Of a stretch of 64,000 nucleotides of DNA, positions 22,995-34,287 are shown one piece after another (the stretch's first letter is position 1; each line of letters begins with the position of its first letter). The position numbers and the translations under genes were made by a program. The stretch lies in NCBI RefSeq assembly GCF_001704415.2, contig NC_030820.1, positions 46,668,036 to 46,732,035 of the forward strand, given 5' to 3'. The notes beneath the pieces were generated by a model. The model worked only from the letters and a program-made list of their open reading frames with translations. It searched no databases and was not told the origin of the DNA. The stretch is from Capra hircus (lineage: Eukaryota; Chordata; Mammalia; Artiodactyla; Bovidae).

Positions 22995-23375
22995 TTGAAA
23001 GATGATTACATTAAGTCAGACAGAGTAGGAGAAACATTGGATGACATCCCTTCTATATGGAATCTAAAAAGAAATGAAAGAAATGAACTCACTAACAAAA
23101 CAGAATAGAGACTCAGACTTATGGTGAGGGTGAGGGGGTGAGGATCGGGGCAAGATGGAAGGAGGGAAAGTTAGGGAGCTTGGGGTGGACATATACAAAC
23201 CCTATATTTAAAGTGGATAACCAATAAGGGCCTACTGTATTGCACACGGAACTCTGCTCAGTGTTATATGGCGGCCTGAATGGGAGGGGAGTTTGGGGGA
23301 GAATGGACACATGTATATGTATGGCTGAGTCCCTTCACTATTCACCCTATCGTAACATTGTTAACTGACTATATC
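22995..23375 (+). mobile_element. Ruminant L1 3' end, sense
   Basis: TATATGGAATCTAAAAAGAA, AACAGAATAGAGACTCAGAC and GGCTGAGTCCCTTCACTATT follow the cattle L1 3' end, as also seen at 34920-35230. Confidence 0.88.
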
Positions 23376-24019
23376 CTATTATTTCTGGAATATGTAGAGC
23401 ATCTATATGAGCTGTGACCCATCTGGGAGAGGGGAAGGTATAAAGAAGTGAGCTGGCTGACCAACAAGAAGCTGAGAAATGTTCTATGCTTGAAGACAGA
23501 ATAGGGATGGGAAAAAAATGGGATTTAACTCTGCAAACCAATCAGACACCCTGCTGCCTGCTAACTGCTATTCTCCCCCTTCAAGACACAAAAATGTATT
23601 ATTTGAAGAATACAAATCAGAAATACCTCAGACTGAGGAATACTATGTGTGGTTTTAACCCACAAGCATGAACAGTGAGATCTTTATCTGTTTCCAGAAT
23701 ACCAGAAGCTATAGGAAGAGACTAGAGGACTCCTTTCCAGATGATTTGATCAGCCTCAGAGATAAAACACTACCATCTACAGACCCTACAGTAACAAGAT
23801 AGCTTTCCCTATTCAGTGGAAAGGCTGAACAGAACATTTTACCCACACACAATGATTCTACAATCATATTTTTTATTGCCTCACATTCCTCCGAAAATAA
23901 GAGCCAAATAGAGGAAACAGGTCCATGTAGTAGAAAGAAAACACATTGGTGGGGGAGAAACCTGTCTCTTCACAAAAGTATTTTGAACCTGGGAGGAAAG
24001 AAATGTCATTTTCAAATCT

Positions 24020-25320
24020 CTAATCAGTAAATTAAAAAAAAAAAAAAGTAAAACCGACCTTAGGAACTAAAAACAGGATAGGAAAAAAAATTCAACAAAA
24101 GGGTTGAGAGTCCCAAATAACAAAAAGACAAATGTAGATTAAGAACAATTTTTATGGAAGAAAACAGAACACAGGAATCAAAGAAATAAGAAAATTTCTA
24201 AGAACTAAAGGATATGCTTGCAAATTAGAAAAATACACCAAGTTCTCAATAAATTAATTAAAAAAGATTCAGCTGTCTTTGAAAACTCAACAAAAGAATC
24301 TAATATGTCAAGAAATTTAAGGACAAAGGGGAAATAAAATATGAGTTTTAAGAATTTGGACAGAAGGGGAGAAAAAAGAAAAATCAAAATGGTAGGAGCA
24401 CAAGAGGGAAGACCACATGAAAAAAGTGTAAGAGAAAAAAAGATTAGAGAGAAGTGATAGAGAGGGCAGACAAAGCAGGTCCAAAACAGACACAAATGGA
24501 GCCCCCAAGTAAGGAAACCAAAAGAAGAAACTAGGACAGAAAATAAAGATATAATTCAAGACAACATTGCTGAAGTAACAGGAGACTTGAAGCTAAACAC
24601 TGAAAGTGCCAGGAAAAGCTAACACAGAAGGTCAGCTTCAAAACTTATGATTATTATATGATCGTCAGTAAAGTTACTGAATATAAAAGATAAATAATCC
24701 ACAGAAAAGGCAAAAAGATCAAGATATTGATTTACAAGGGGGAAAAAAAGACCAGCCTGAGTTCCTCAAAGCCATATTCAATACCAGAAAATGAGAAAAG
24801 AGCCAACAATAAGGTATGACTCAATTATTTCCTTAATTTTGTATTACAAATTTTTGAAAACTATAGTGTTAGAAGGAACTTGAAACGCCTGCTCTGTATC
24901 TATCCCCAGCTCCAGCTTCAAAATTTATTATCCCTAGATTCTTATTTAATCTATTCCCCATCTCATTCTAACTTTATTGGAGTAAAGGGATGGATTATTT
25001 TAAACGAAATCCTCAAAATACATACATTTGCTCAGAAACACATATATGTCTCTTCAGCACATAAAGACCCTAAAAAGAACGGAAATACCATTACATACTA
25101 ATCAAATTAACAATTTCTTCACATCAGTGAATACCCAATGCTTATTACAATTTTTTCATCCTATGTCAAAATTTTGTTACAGCTGATTTATTTGAGTCAG
25201 GATCTAAACAATGTCCTAAAGATTTTACATCCAGCCAAACTTTCCTTCAAGCCTAAATGCTATAGATAAATTCTCATCCAAAATTATTCCCATGATCCAG
25301 TTCTTCAGTGTTATTTCTCT
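24020..25320 (+). mobile_element. Possible degraded HAL1/L1 ORF1-type element
   Basis: A-rich text with motifs reminiscent of HAL1 (GAAAGTGCCAGGAAAAGC, ACATCCAGCCAAACTTTCC) over about 1.3 kb. Very diverged; limits and family are uncertain. Confidence 0.35.
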
Positions 25321-25324
25321 AACG

Positions 25325-25480
25325 TCAGTGAACATATCAAATCACATAGGAATCGTATGAAAATGCAAATTCTGATTCAGCAGGTTTTGGTTGGGAGAGA
25401 GACTCTACATTTCTAACAAGCTTGTAGGTAATGATGTCAACAAAGCTGATGCATGGACTACACTTTATTATCAAGAGCCT
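25325..25480 (-). mobile_element. MER5A-like DNA transposon
   Basis: ATGCAAATTCTGATTCAGC then TACATTTCTAACAAGCTTG and GCTGATGCATGGACTACAC follow the MER5A consensus in reverse. Confidence 0.6.
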
Positions 25481-25879
25481 GGAGGATGAACTTCAGTCAA
25501 CCAAGAAATTACTGGTGAAAATCAGCAGAAGGTTTGACTCAAATTAGCTGTAGGAATAAAACTAAAAGTAGGAAGTAGGTAGCCAGAATGTATAAAAGTC
25601 ATGTGCACCAAAAAGATACAGACATTACCATTAACAAAATGTGAGAGGGAAAAAGAAAAAGGCAAGCAGTAAATTGTAATCTAATACAGTTGGAAGATAA
25701 AGGATGATACTTAAAGCTGACAAATCAATTATAATATAAAGTGTAAGTAGTATTTCTGACCAAAATCAGATAGTACAAGAAAGAAAAGGGAAAGAAGAAA
25801 ACTCACCAATTTTGTTACTGTTCATGGTAGATAAATGAAAATTATTAAGCTTTATTTTAAAATTAATGAGATCTATTAT

Positions 25880-26020
25880 CAATAATAATTTTATCAATGT
25901 GAATATTCTAATGTCCTTGTTTTTAGAAATACACACTGAAATATTTAGGGAAAAAGGAGTCTTATGTCTGTAACTTACTTTCAAACAGTTCAGAAATAAT
26001 AGGTGTATATAGAGCAAGTG
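25880..26020 (+). mobile_element. Possible old L1 3' untranslated fragment
   Basis: AATGTCCTTGTTTTTAGAAA, GAAATATTTAGGGAAAAAG and CTTACTTTCAAACAGTTCAG resemble an old L1 3' untranslated motif. Weak. Confidence 0.4.
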
Positions 26021-27210
26021 ATTTTTTAAATCATGAGATTGTCTATTTAAAATATTAAAATTAATTTTTAAAAACAGAAAAATTCCACATACACTTAGTA
26101 GCCTAGCAAGGTATATACATGATGTAGGTGGGGTAGTGACTAGTGGCTCACTGTCTATAGTACAACACTCTCAGATATGTGTGCTCATGAGTGGAAAAGC
26201 ATGTGGAATAAACACATCAGACTGCCAGTTGTCAACTATGCTCGGTAGACCAAGAATGGAGGCAGCACATCTTAAACATTTTAATACAATTTTGGGCTGT
26301 TTATATTAAGCAAGTATGCTCAAGAACAAATGGTACTAAAAGGTAAAGAGAGTCTGGAAGTGAGGGGGAGGAGCCTCCACAATGGCACCCACCCTCACCG
26401 GCTTCACAAGGTAGAAGGCACTCCCCAGCATGCACTGCAGCCGCCTCCACCTCTCCAGGAGACTGTCCAAGACCAGCAGTAAATTCCCACTCATTTCACA
26501 TATGAGCACCAAAATCGCAACTAGCTATTAACAACCATTGACAGGAGACACTGGAACCCACTAAAAAAGATACCCAGCATCCAAGGACAAAGGAGAAGCC
26601 AAAACGAAATGGTACGAGGGAAAAATTATGATAAAATCAAATCCTATACCTGTCAGGCGGGTGACTCACAAATTGGACAACAATTATACCAAAGAAGCTC
26701 CCCACTGTTGTGAAGGTTCTAGGCCCCACATCAGGATCCCCAGCCTGGGGATCTGGCCAAGGGACTAGGAATCTCCAGGGAATCTGACTTTGAAGGCCAG
26801 TGGGATTTGATTATAGAGCTCCCATAGGACTGGGGAAACAAGAGATTCTTGGAGGGCACAAACAAAATCCTGTGCACACCAGGTCCCAAAGGAAAGGAGG
26901 AGTGACTCCACAGAAGACTGAGTCAGACCTACCTGTGGGTGTTTGAGGGTCTCCTGTAGAGGCATGGGCTGGCAGTGGCCTGCCATGGAGACATGGACAC
27001 TCTGCGCCCTCGTGGAGGTCTCTGATAGTCCTATTACAGAGACCTATAGATCCCAGGACTGGGTCACCTCAGGCCAAACAACTAACTGGGAGCGGAGCAT
27101 AGCCCCACCCATCAGCAGACAGTTGTATTCAAGTTTTACAGAGCACAGCCCTGCCCAGCAGACCAAGACCCAGTTTTCCCCACAGCCTGTCCCTCCCATC
27201 AGGAAGCTCA

Positions 27211-27536
27211 TGAGTTCAGTTCAGTTCAGTTCAGTTCAGTCGCTCAGTCGTGTCTGACTCTTTGCAACCCCATGAATCGCAGCACGCCAGGCCTCCCTTT
27301 CCATCACCAACTCCCGGAGTTCACTCAGATTCACGTCCATTGAGTCAGTGATGCCATCCAGCCATCTCATCCTCGGTCGTCCCCTTCTCCTCCTGCCCCC
27401 AATCCCTCCCAGCATCAGAGTCTTTTCCAATGAGTCAACTCTTTGCATGAAGTGGCCAAAGTACTGGAGTTTCAGCTTCAGCATCATTCCTTCCAAAGAA
27501 ATCCCAGGGCTGATCTCCTTCAGAATGGACTGGTTA
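27211..27536 (-). mobile_element. BovB LINE 3' end inside L1 5' region, antisense
   Basis: It begins with the (TTCAG)n tail, then CGCTCAGTCGTGTCTGACTC. It ends in GAATGGACTGGTT, after which L1 text (ACAAGCCTCTTATTCTCATC) resumes. A partial BovB frame is open on the minus strand. Confidence 0.92.
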
Positions 27537-27663
27537 TACAAGCCTCTTATTCTCATCCACCAGAAGGCAGACAGAAGAAATAAGAACTACAATCCCATCA
27601 GCCTCTAGAACTAATACCACAATCACAGAAAACTATCCCAAATGAAATAGGATTATGTACCAG

Positions 27664-28419
27664 ATGAAGAAACAAGATAAATACCCAGAAACACAACTAA
27701 ATGAAATGGAGACAGGCAACCTCCCAGAAAAAGAATTCAGAATAATGACAGTGAAGATGATTCAGGATCTCTGAAAAGGACTGGAGGCGAAGATTGAGGT
27801 GATGCAAGAAAAGCTTACCAAGGACCTAGAAGAACTAAAGAACAAGCAAACAGAGGTGAGCAATACACTAGACAGAATCAAGCACAGAATAACTGAAGCA
27901 GAAGAATGGGTAAGTGACCTGGAAAACAGAATGGTAGAAATCAATGCTGCAAAATGGAATACAGGAAAAAGAATGAAAAGAAATGAAGACAGCCTAACAG
28001 ACCTCTGGGACAACATTAAACACACCAATATTCACATTATATGCGCCCCAGAAGGAGAAAACAGAGAGAAAGGACCCAAGAAAATATCTGAAGCGCTAAC
28101 AGGTGAAAACTTCCCCCACATGGGAAAGGAAATAGTCAGTCATGTCCAGGAAGCACAGAGTCCCAGGCAGGATAAACCCAAGGAGGAACAAACCAAAACA
28201 CAGGGTAATCAAACTGACAAAAATGAAAGATAAATCATTAAAAGAAACAAGGGAAAAAAGACAAATAACATACAAGGGAAAACCTATAAGGTTATCAGCT
28301 GATTTCTCAACAGAAACTCTACAAGCCAGAAGGGAATGGCAAAATATATTTCAAATGATAGAGAGGAAGAACCTACAACCAAGAATACCCTACCCAACTA
28401 GACTCTTTCAGATTTGATA
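27664..28419 (+). pseudogene. L1 ORF1 remnant (RNA-binding protein), broken
   Basis: L1 ORF1 encodes a trimeric RNA-binding chaperone. From the ATG at 27664 the frame meets a TGA at 27772-27774. It continues with a heptad-rich coiled coil (for example LEELKNKQTEVSNTLDRI, from about 27820), then RRM-like text with ENFPHMGKEIV. Near 28150-28200 it shifts by one base, and the C-terminal domain (ITYKGKPIRLSADFSTETLQ) continues in the next frame to 28419. Function is excluded by these two breaks. Confidence 0.85.
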
Positions 28420-29080
28420 CTGAAATCAAAAGCTTTCCAGACAAGCAAAATTAAGAGAATTCAGCACCACTCTATCAGTTTTATAACAAATGCTAAAGGA
28501 ACTTCTCTAGTCAGGAAACACAAGAGAAGGAACTGATCTATAAAAAATAAATCCCAAACAACAAAATAGGAGTAGGATCATACATATCCATAATTAACTT
28601 AAATGTAAATGAATTAAATGCACCAACCAAAACATAAACTGGCTGAGTGGACACAAAAACAAGACCCAAATATATACTGTCTATAAGAGACCCACTTCAT
28701 ACCTAGGGACACTTACAGACTGAAAATAAGGGGATGGGAGAAGGTATTTCATGCAAATAGAAATCATAAGAAAGCTGGAGTAGCAATACTCATATCAGAC
28801 AAAATAAACTTTAAAACAAAGACTGTTGTAAGAGACAAAGAAGGACACTACATAATGATCAAGAGCTCAATCCAAGAAGAAGATATAGCAATTATAAATA
28901 TATATGCACCCAACACAGAAGCACCTCAGTATGTAAGACAAATACAAACAAAAAGGGAGAAATCGACAGTAACAAAATTAATAGTGGAAGACTTTCATAT
29001 CCCACTTTCAACGATGGACTGATCATTCAGGCAGAAAATCAGTAAGGAAATGCAGGAGTATATCAAATGCAGGAGTATAT

Positions 29081-30684
29081 TTGTTGTTGTTGTTCAGTCA
29101 CTCAGTCATGTCTGACTCTTTCAACCCCACGGACTGCAGCACATCAGACTTCCTTGTCCTTCACTATCTCCGGAGCTTGCACAAACTCACATCCACTGAG
29201 TCAATGAGGCCATACAACCATCTCATCCTCTGTCATCCCCTTCTTCTCCTGCCTTCAATCTTCCCCAGCATCAGGATTTTTTCTTATCAGTCAGCTCTTC
29301 GCATCAGGTGGCCAAAGCACTGGAGCTTCAGCTTCAGCATCAGTCCTTCCAATGAATATTCAGGACTGATTTCCTTTACAACTGACTGGTTTGATCTCCT
29401 TGCAGTCTAAGGGACTCTCAAGAGTATTGTCCAACACCACAGTTCAAAAACATCAACTTTTGGTGCTCAGCTTTCTTATTGATCCAGCTCTCACATCCAT
29501 ACATGACTGCTGGAAAAACCATAGCCTTGAGTATACGGATCTTTGGTGGCAAAGTGATGTCTCTGCTTTTTAATATGCTGTCTAGCTCTGTCATGGCTTT
29601 CCTTCCAAGGAGCAAGCGTCTTTTCATTTCATGGCTGCAGTCACCATCAGCAGTGATTTTGGAGCCCAAGAAAATAAAATCTGTCACTGTTTCCATTGTT
29701 TCCCTATGTATTTGCCATGAAGTGATGGGACCAGATGCCACGATCTTCGCTTTTTCAATGTTGAGTTTTAAGCCAGCTTTTTCACTCTCCTCTTTCATTT
29801 TCATTAAGAGGCTCTTTAGCTCCTCTTCACTTTCTGCCGTAAGGGTGGTGTCACCTGCATATCTGAGGTTATCGATATTTCTCCCTGCAATCTTGATTCC
29901 GGCTTGTGCTTCATCCAGCCCAGCATTTCACATGATGCACGCTGCATAGAAGTTAAATAAGTAAGGTGACAATACATGGCCTTGATATACTCCTTTCCCA
30001 ATTTTGAACCAGTCCATTGTTCCATGTCTGGTTCCAACTGTTGCTTCCTGACCTGCATACAGGTTTCTCAGGAGACAGGAAAAGTGGTCTGGTATTCCCA
30101 TCTCTTTAAGAATTTTTCACAGGTTGTTGTGATCCACACAGTCAAAGGCTTTAGTGTAGTCAATGAAGAAGAAGTAGATGTTCTGCTAGAATTCTCTTGC
30201 TTTTTCTATGACCCAACAGATGTTGGCAATTTGATCTCTGGTTCCTCTGCCTTTTCTAAATCCAGCTTGAACATCTTGAAGTTCTCGGTTCACATACTGT
30301 TGAAGTCAAGCTTGGAGAATTTTCAGCATTACTTGCTAGCCTGTGAAATGAGTGAATTGTGTGGTAGCTTGAACATTCTTTGGCATTGCCTTTCATTGAG
30401 ATTGGAATGAAAACTGACCTTTTCCAATCCTGTGGCTACTGCTGAGTTTTCCAAATTTGCTGACATATTGAGTACAACACTTTCACAGCATCATCTTTTA
30501 GGATTTGAAATAGCTCAGCTGGAACTCCATCACCTCCACTAGCTTTCTTTATAGTGATGCTTCCTAAGGCCCACTTGACTTCGTACTCCAGGATGTCTGG
30601 CTCTAGGTGAGTGACCACACCATCGTGATTATCTGGGTCATTACGATTTTTTTCCTATAGTTCTTCTGTGTATTCTTGCCACCT
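29081..30684 (-). mobile_element. BovB LINE, 1.6 kb, antisense, inside L1 ORF2
   Basis: (TTG)n at the left, then the reversed BovB tail, the reverse transcriptase region (reversed YADDTT near 29850-29870), and the N-terminal part ending CTTGCCACC. The minus strand has several partial frames, such as 29418-29804, separated by stops. L1 text resumes at about 30690. Confidence 0.92.
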
Positions 30685-32225
30685 AGGATATTTTGGATGA
30701 CTTAGACTTAATTGTTATTTATAAAGAATCCCATCCAAAAGCAGCAGACTTCACATTTTTCTCAAGTGCATACAGAACGTTCTCCAGGATGACCACATGC
30801 TGGGCCACAAGGCAAGCCTTGGCAAATGTAAAGAAATCGAAATCATATCAAGCTGCTTTCCTGATCACAGTGCTATGAGATGAGAAATAAACTACAAGGG
30901 AAAAACCTCTAGGAAACACAAACACATGGCAGCTAAACAATATGCTACTAAACAACCACTGGTTCACTGAAGAAATCAAAAGAAATTAAAAAAAATACCT
31001 AGAGACAAATGAAAATGAAAGCACAACACCTCAAAACCTACTGGATGCAGCAAAAGTAATTACAATATAATCTTACTTCAAGAAATAAGAAAAATCTCAG
31101 ATAAACCACCTAACCTTACACCTAAAACAACTAGATAAAGAAAAACAAACAAAACTTAGAGTTAGCAGAAGGAAGGAAATCATAAAAGTCAGAGCAGAAA
31201 TAAACGAAATAGAAACAAAGAAAACAATCACAAGGATCAATGAAACTAAACGCTGGTTCTTTGAAAAGATAACAAGATTGATAAACCTTTAGTTAGATTC
31301 ATCCAAAAAAAAAAAATGGAGAGAACTCAAATCAGTAAAATTAGAAATGAAAAGAGACTACTATGAACAACTGTATGCCAATAAAATGGACAACCTGGAA
31401 GAAATAGACAAATTCTTGGAAAGGTACAGTTCCCCTAGACTGAAACAGGAAGAAATAGAAAATATGAACAGTCCAGTCACAAGCACTGAAATTGAAACCA
31501 TGATTAAAAACCTCCCAAAAAACATAAATCCGGGACCCAACAGCTTCACAAGCTAATTTTATCAAACATTTAAGAGAACAGTTAAAACATCTATCCTTCT
31601 GAAACTGTTCCAAAAACAGCCACAGAGGAAGGAATACTTTCCAACTCATTTAAAAGCAGACAAAGATATGACAAAAAAAAGAAAACTAGAGACCAGTATC
31701 ACTGATGAACATAGATGCAAGACAAATACTAGCAATCCATATCCAACAACACATTAAAAAGATCATACACCATGATCAAGTGGGATTCATCCCATGGATG
31801 CAAGGATTTTCAACACCTGTAAATCAATTAAATTGAATAAAAAACATATAATCATCTAAATAGATGCAGAAAAGGCTTTAGACAAAATCCAGTGCCCATT
31901 TATGATAAAAACTCTCCAGAAAGTGGGCATAGAGGGTACATACCTCAACATAATAAAGGTCATATATGACAAACTTACAGCTAACATCATACTTAATGGT
32001 GAAAAGCTGAAAGCATTCCCTCTAAGATCAGGAACAGACAAGGATGTCCACTCTCACCACTTTTAATCAATATAGTTTTGCAAGTCCTAGCTACAGCAAT
32101 CAGAAAAGAAAAAGAAGTAAAGGGAATCCAAATTGGAAAATAAAACGTTAAACTGTCACTGTTTACAGATGATATATTATACACAGAAGATCCTAAAGAT
32201 GCTACCAGAAAATTACTAGAACTCA

Positions 32226-33147
32226 TCTACAACAGACTGGTTCCAAATAGGAAAAGGAGTACATCAAGGCTGTATTTGTCACCCTGCTTATTTAACTTAT
32301 CTGCAGAGTACATCATGAGAAACGCTGGACTGGAAGAAACACAAGCTGGACTCAAGACTGCCGGGAGAATTATCAATAACCTCAGATATGCAGATGACAC
32401 CATCCTTATGACAGAAAGTGAAGAGGAGCTAAAAAGCCTCTTGATGAAAGTGAAAGAGGAGAGTGAAAAAGTTGGCTTAAAGCTCAACATTCAGAAAACA
32501 AAGATCACGGCATCTGGTCCCATCACTTCATGGGAAATAGATGGGGAAACAGTAGAAACAGTGTCAGACTTTATTTCTTTGGGCTCCAAAATCACTGCAG
32601 ATGGTGACTGCAGCCATGAAATTAAAACCAACCTAGATAGTATATTCAACAGCAGAGACATTACTTTGCTGACTAAGGTCCATCTAGTCAAGGCTATGGT
32701 TTTTCCTGTGGTCATGTATGGATGTGAGAGTTGGACTGTGAAGAAGGCTGAGCGCCGAAGAATTGATGTGTTTGAACTGTGGTGTTGGAGAAGACTCTTG
32801 AGAGTCCCTTGGACTCCAAGGAGATCCAACCAGTCCATTCTGAAGGAGATCAACCCTGGGATTTCTTTGGAAGGACTGACGCTAAAGCTGAAGCTCCAGT
32901 ACTCTGGACACCTCATGCGAAGAGTTGATTCACTGGAAAAGACTCTGATGCTGGGAGAGACTGGGGGCAAAAGGAGAAGGGGACGACCAAGGATGAGATG
33001 GCTGGATGGCATCACGGACTCGATGGACGTGAGTCTGAGTGAACTCCAGGAGATGGTGATGGACAGGGAGGCCTGGCATGCTGCCATTCATGGGGTCGCA
33101 AAGAGTCAGACATGACTGAGCGACTGAACTGAACTGAACTGAACTGA
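32226..33147 (+). mobile_element. BovB LINE 3' part, sense, inside L1 ORF2
   Basis: 5'-truncated copy starting AACAGACTGGTTCCAAATAG and ending in (ACTGA)n. GAACTCATC/GAACTGATC at the borders is a likely target-site duplication. A 279-codon open frame runs from 32276 to 33115, including YADD at 32387-32398 and the C-terminal region ending HAAIHGVAKSQT. Against the copies at 16770 and 46250 it lacks 30 bases in frame near 32625. Against the copy at 57390 it lacks one base at about 32274. Confidence 0.93.
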
Positions 33148-34171
33148 TCAATGAATTTGGTAAATTTGCAGGTTACAAAATCAATACACAAAAGTCTGTT
33201 GCACTTCTATATACTAACAATGAAAGATTAGAAACAGAATTACAAGAAGCAATTCCATTTACTGTTACATCAAAAAGAATAAAATACCAAAGAATTAACC
33301 TACCTAAGGGACAAAAGACCTGTACTCCCGAAACTGTAAGACACGGATGAAAGAAATCGGATGACAAACAGATGGAAAGATATACAATGTTCATGGATTG
33401 AAAGAACTAATATATTATATAGTATTGTCAAAATAACTATACTACCCAAGGCAATCTATAGATTCAATGCAATCCCTATGAAATTACCAATGGCATTTTT
33501 CACAGCATTAGAACAAAAAATTTCAAGATTTGTATGGAGATACAAAAGAGCATGAATAGCTAAAGCACTCTTGAAAAAGGAAAACAGAGCTGGAGGAATC
33601 AGGCTCCCTGACTTTAGACTTTATTAGAAAGCCACAATCAACCAGACAGTATGGTACTGGCACAAAAATAGGAATATAGATCAATAGAACACGATAAAAA
33701 AAACAGAAATAAGCCCCTGAACCTATAGTCAATTAATCTATGACAAAAGAAGCAAGGCTACACAATGTGGGAATGACAGTCTCTTCAATAAATGATGCTA
33801 GTAAAAATGGAAAACCACATGTAAAAAATATTAGATCATTCTTTGACCCCATACACAAAAATAAGCTTAAAGTAGATTAAGATCTAAATGTTAGGCTGGA
33901 CACTATAAACTCTTGGAGGAAAACATAGGCAGAATACACTCTGACATAAATCACAGCAATGTCTTTTTTAACTCACCTCCCAGAATAATGGAAACAAAAG
34001 CAAAAATAAATAAACTGGACCTACTTAAACTCAAAAGCTTTTACACAGTAAAGGAAACAATAAACAAAACAAAAAGACAACCCACAGATTGGGAGAAAAT
34101 ATTTGCAAATAATGGGACTGATAAGGGATTAATTTCCAAAATTTTCAAACAGCTTATGATATTTAATGGCA

Positions 34172-34287
34172 ACCCACTTCAGTATTCTTGCCTGGAAAAT
34201 CCTAGGGATGGAATAGCCTGGTAGGCTACAGTCCATGGGGTTGCAAAGAGTCAGACACGACTGAGCGACTTCACTTAGTTTCTTTCT
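34172..34287 (+). mobile_element. Bov-A SINE monomer inside L1, 18-bp target-site duplication
   Basis: CAGTATTCTTGCCTGGAAAA to GACACGACTGAGCGACTTC. Flanks TTATGATATTTAATGGCA (34154-34171) and TTATGACATTTAATGGCA (34288-34305) differ at one base. Confidence 0.92.

Noticed and set aside
32276..33115. 279-codon open frame as a possible host gene
   Set aside because: It is the C-terminal part of a BovB reverse transcriptase (YADD motif, family tail) inserted in an L1.
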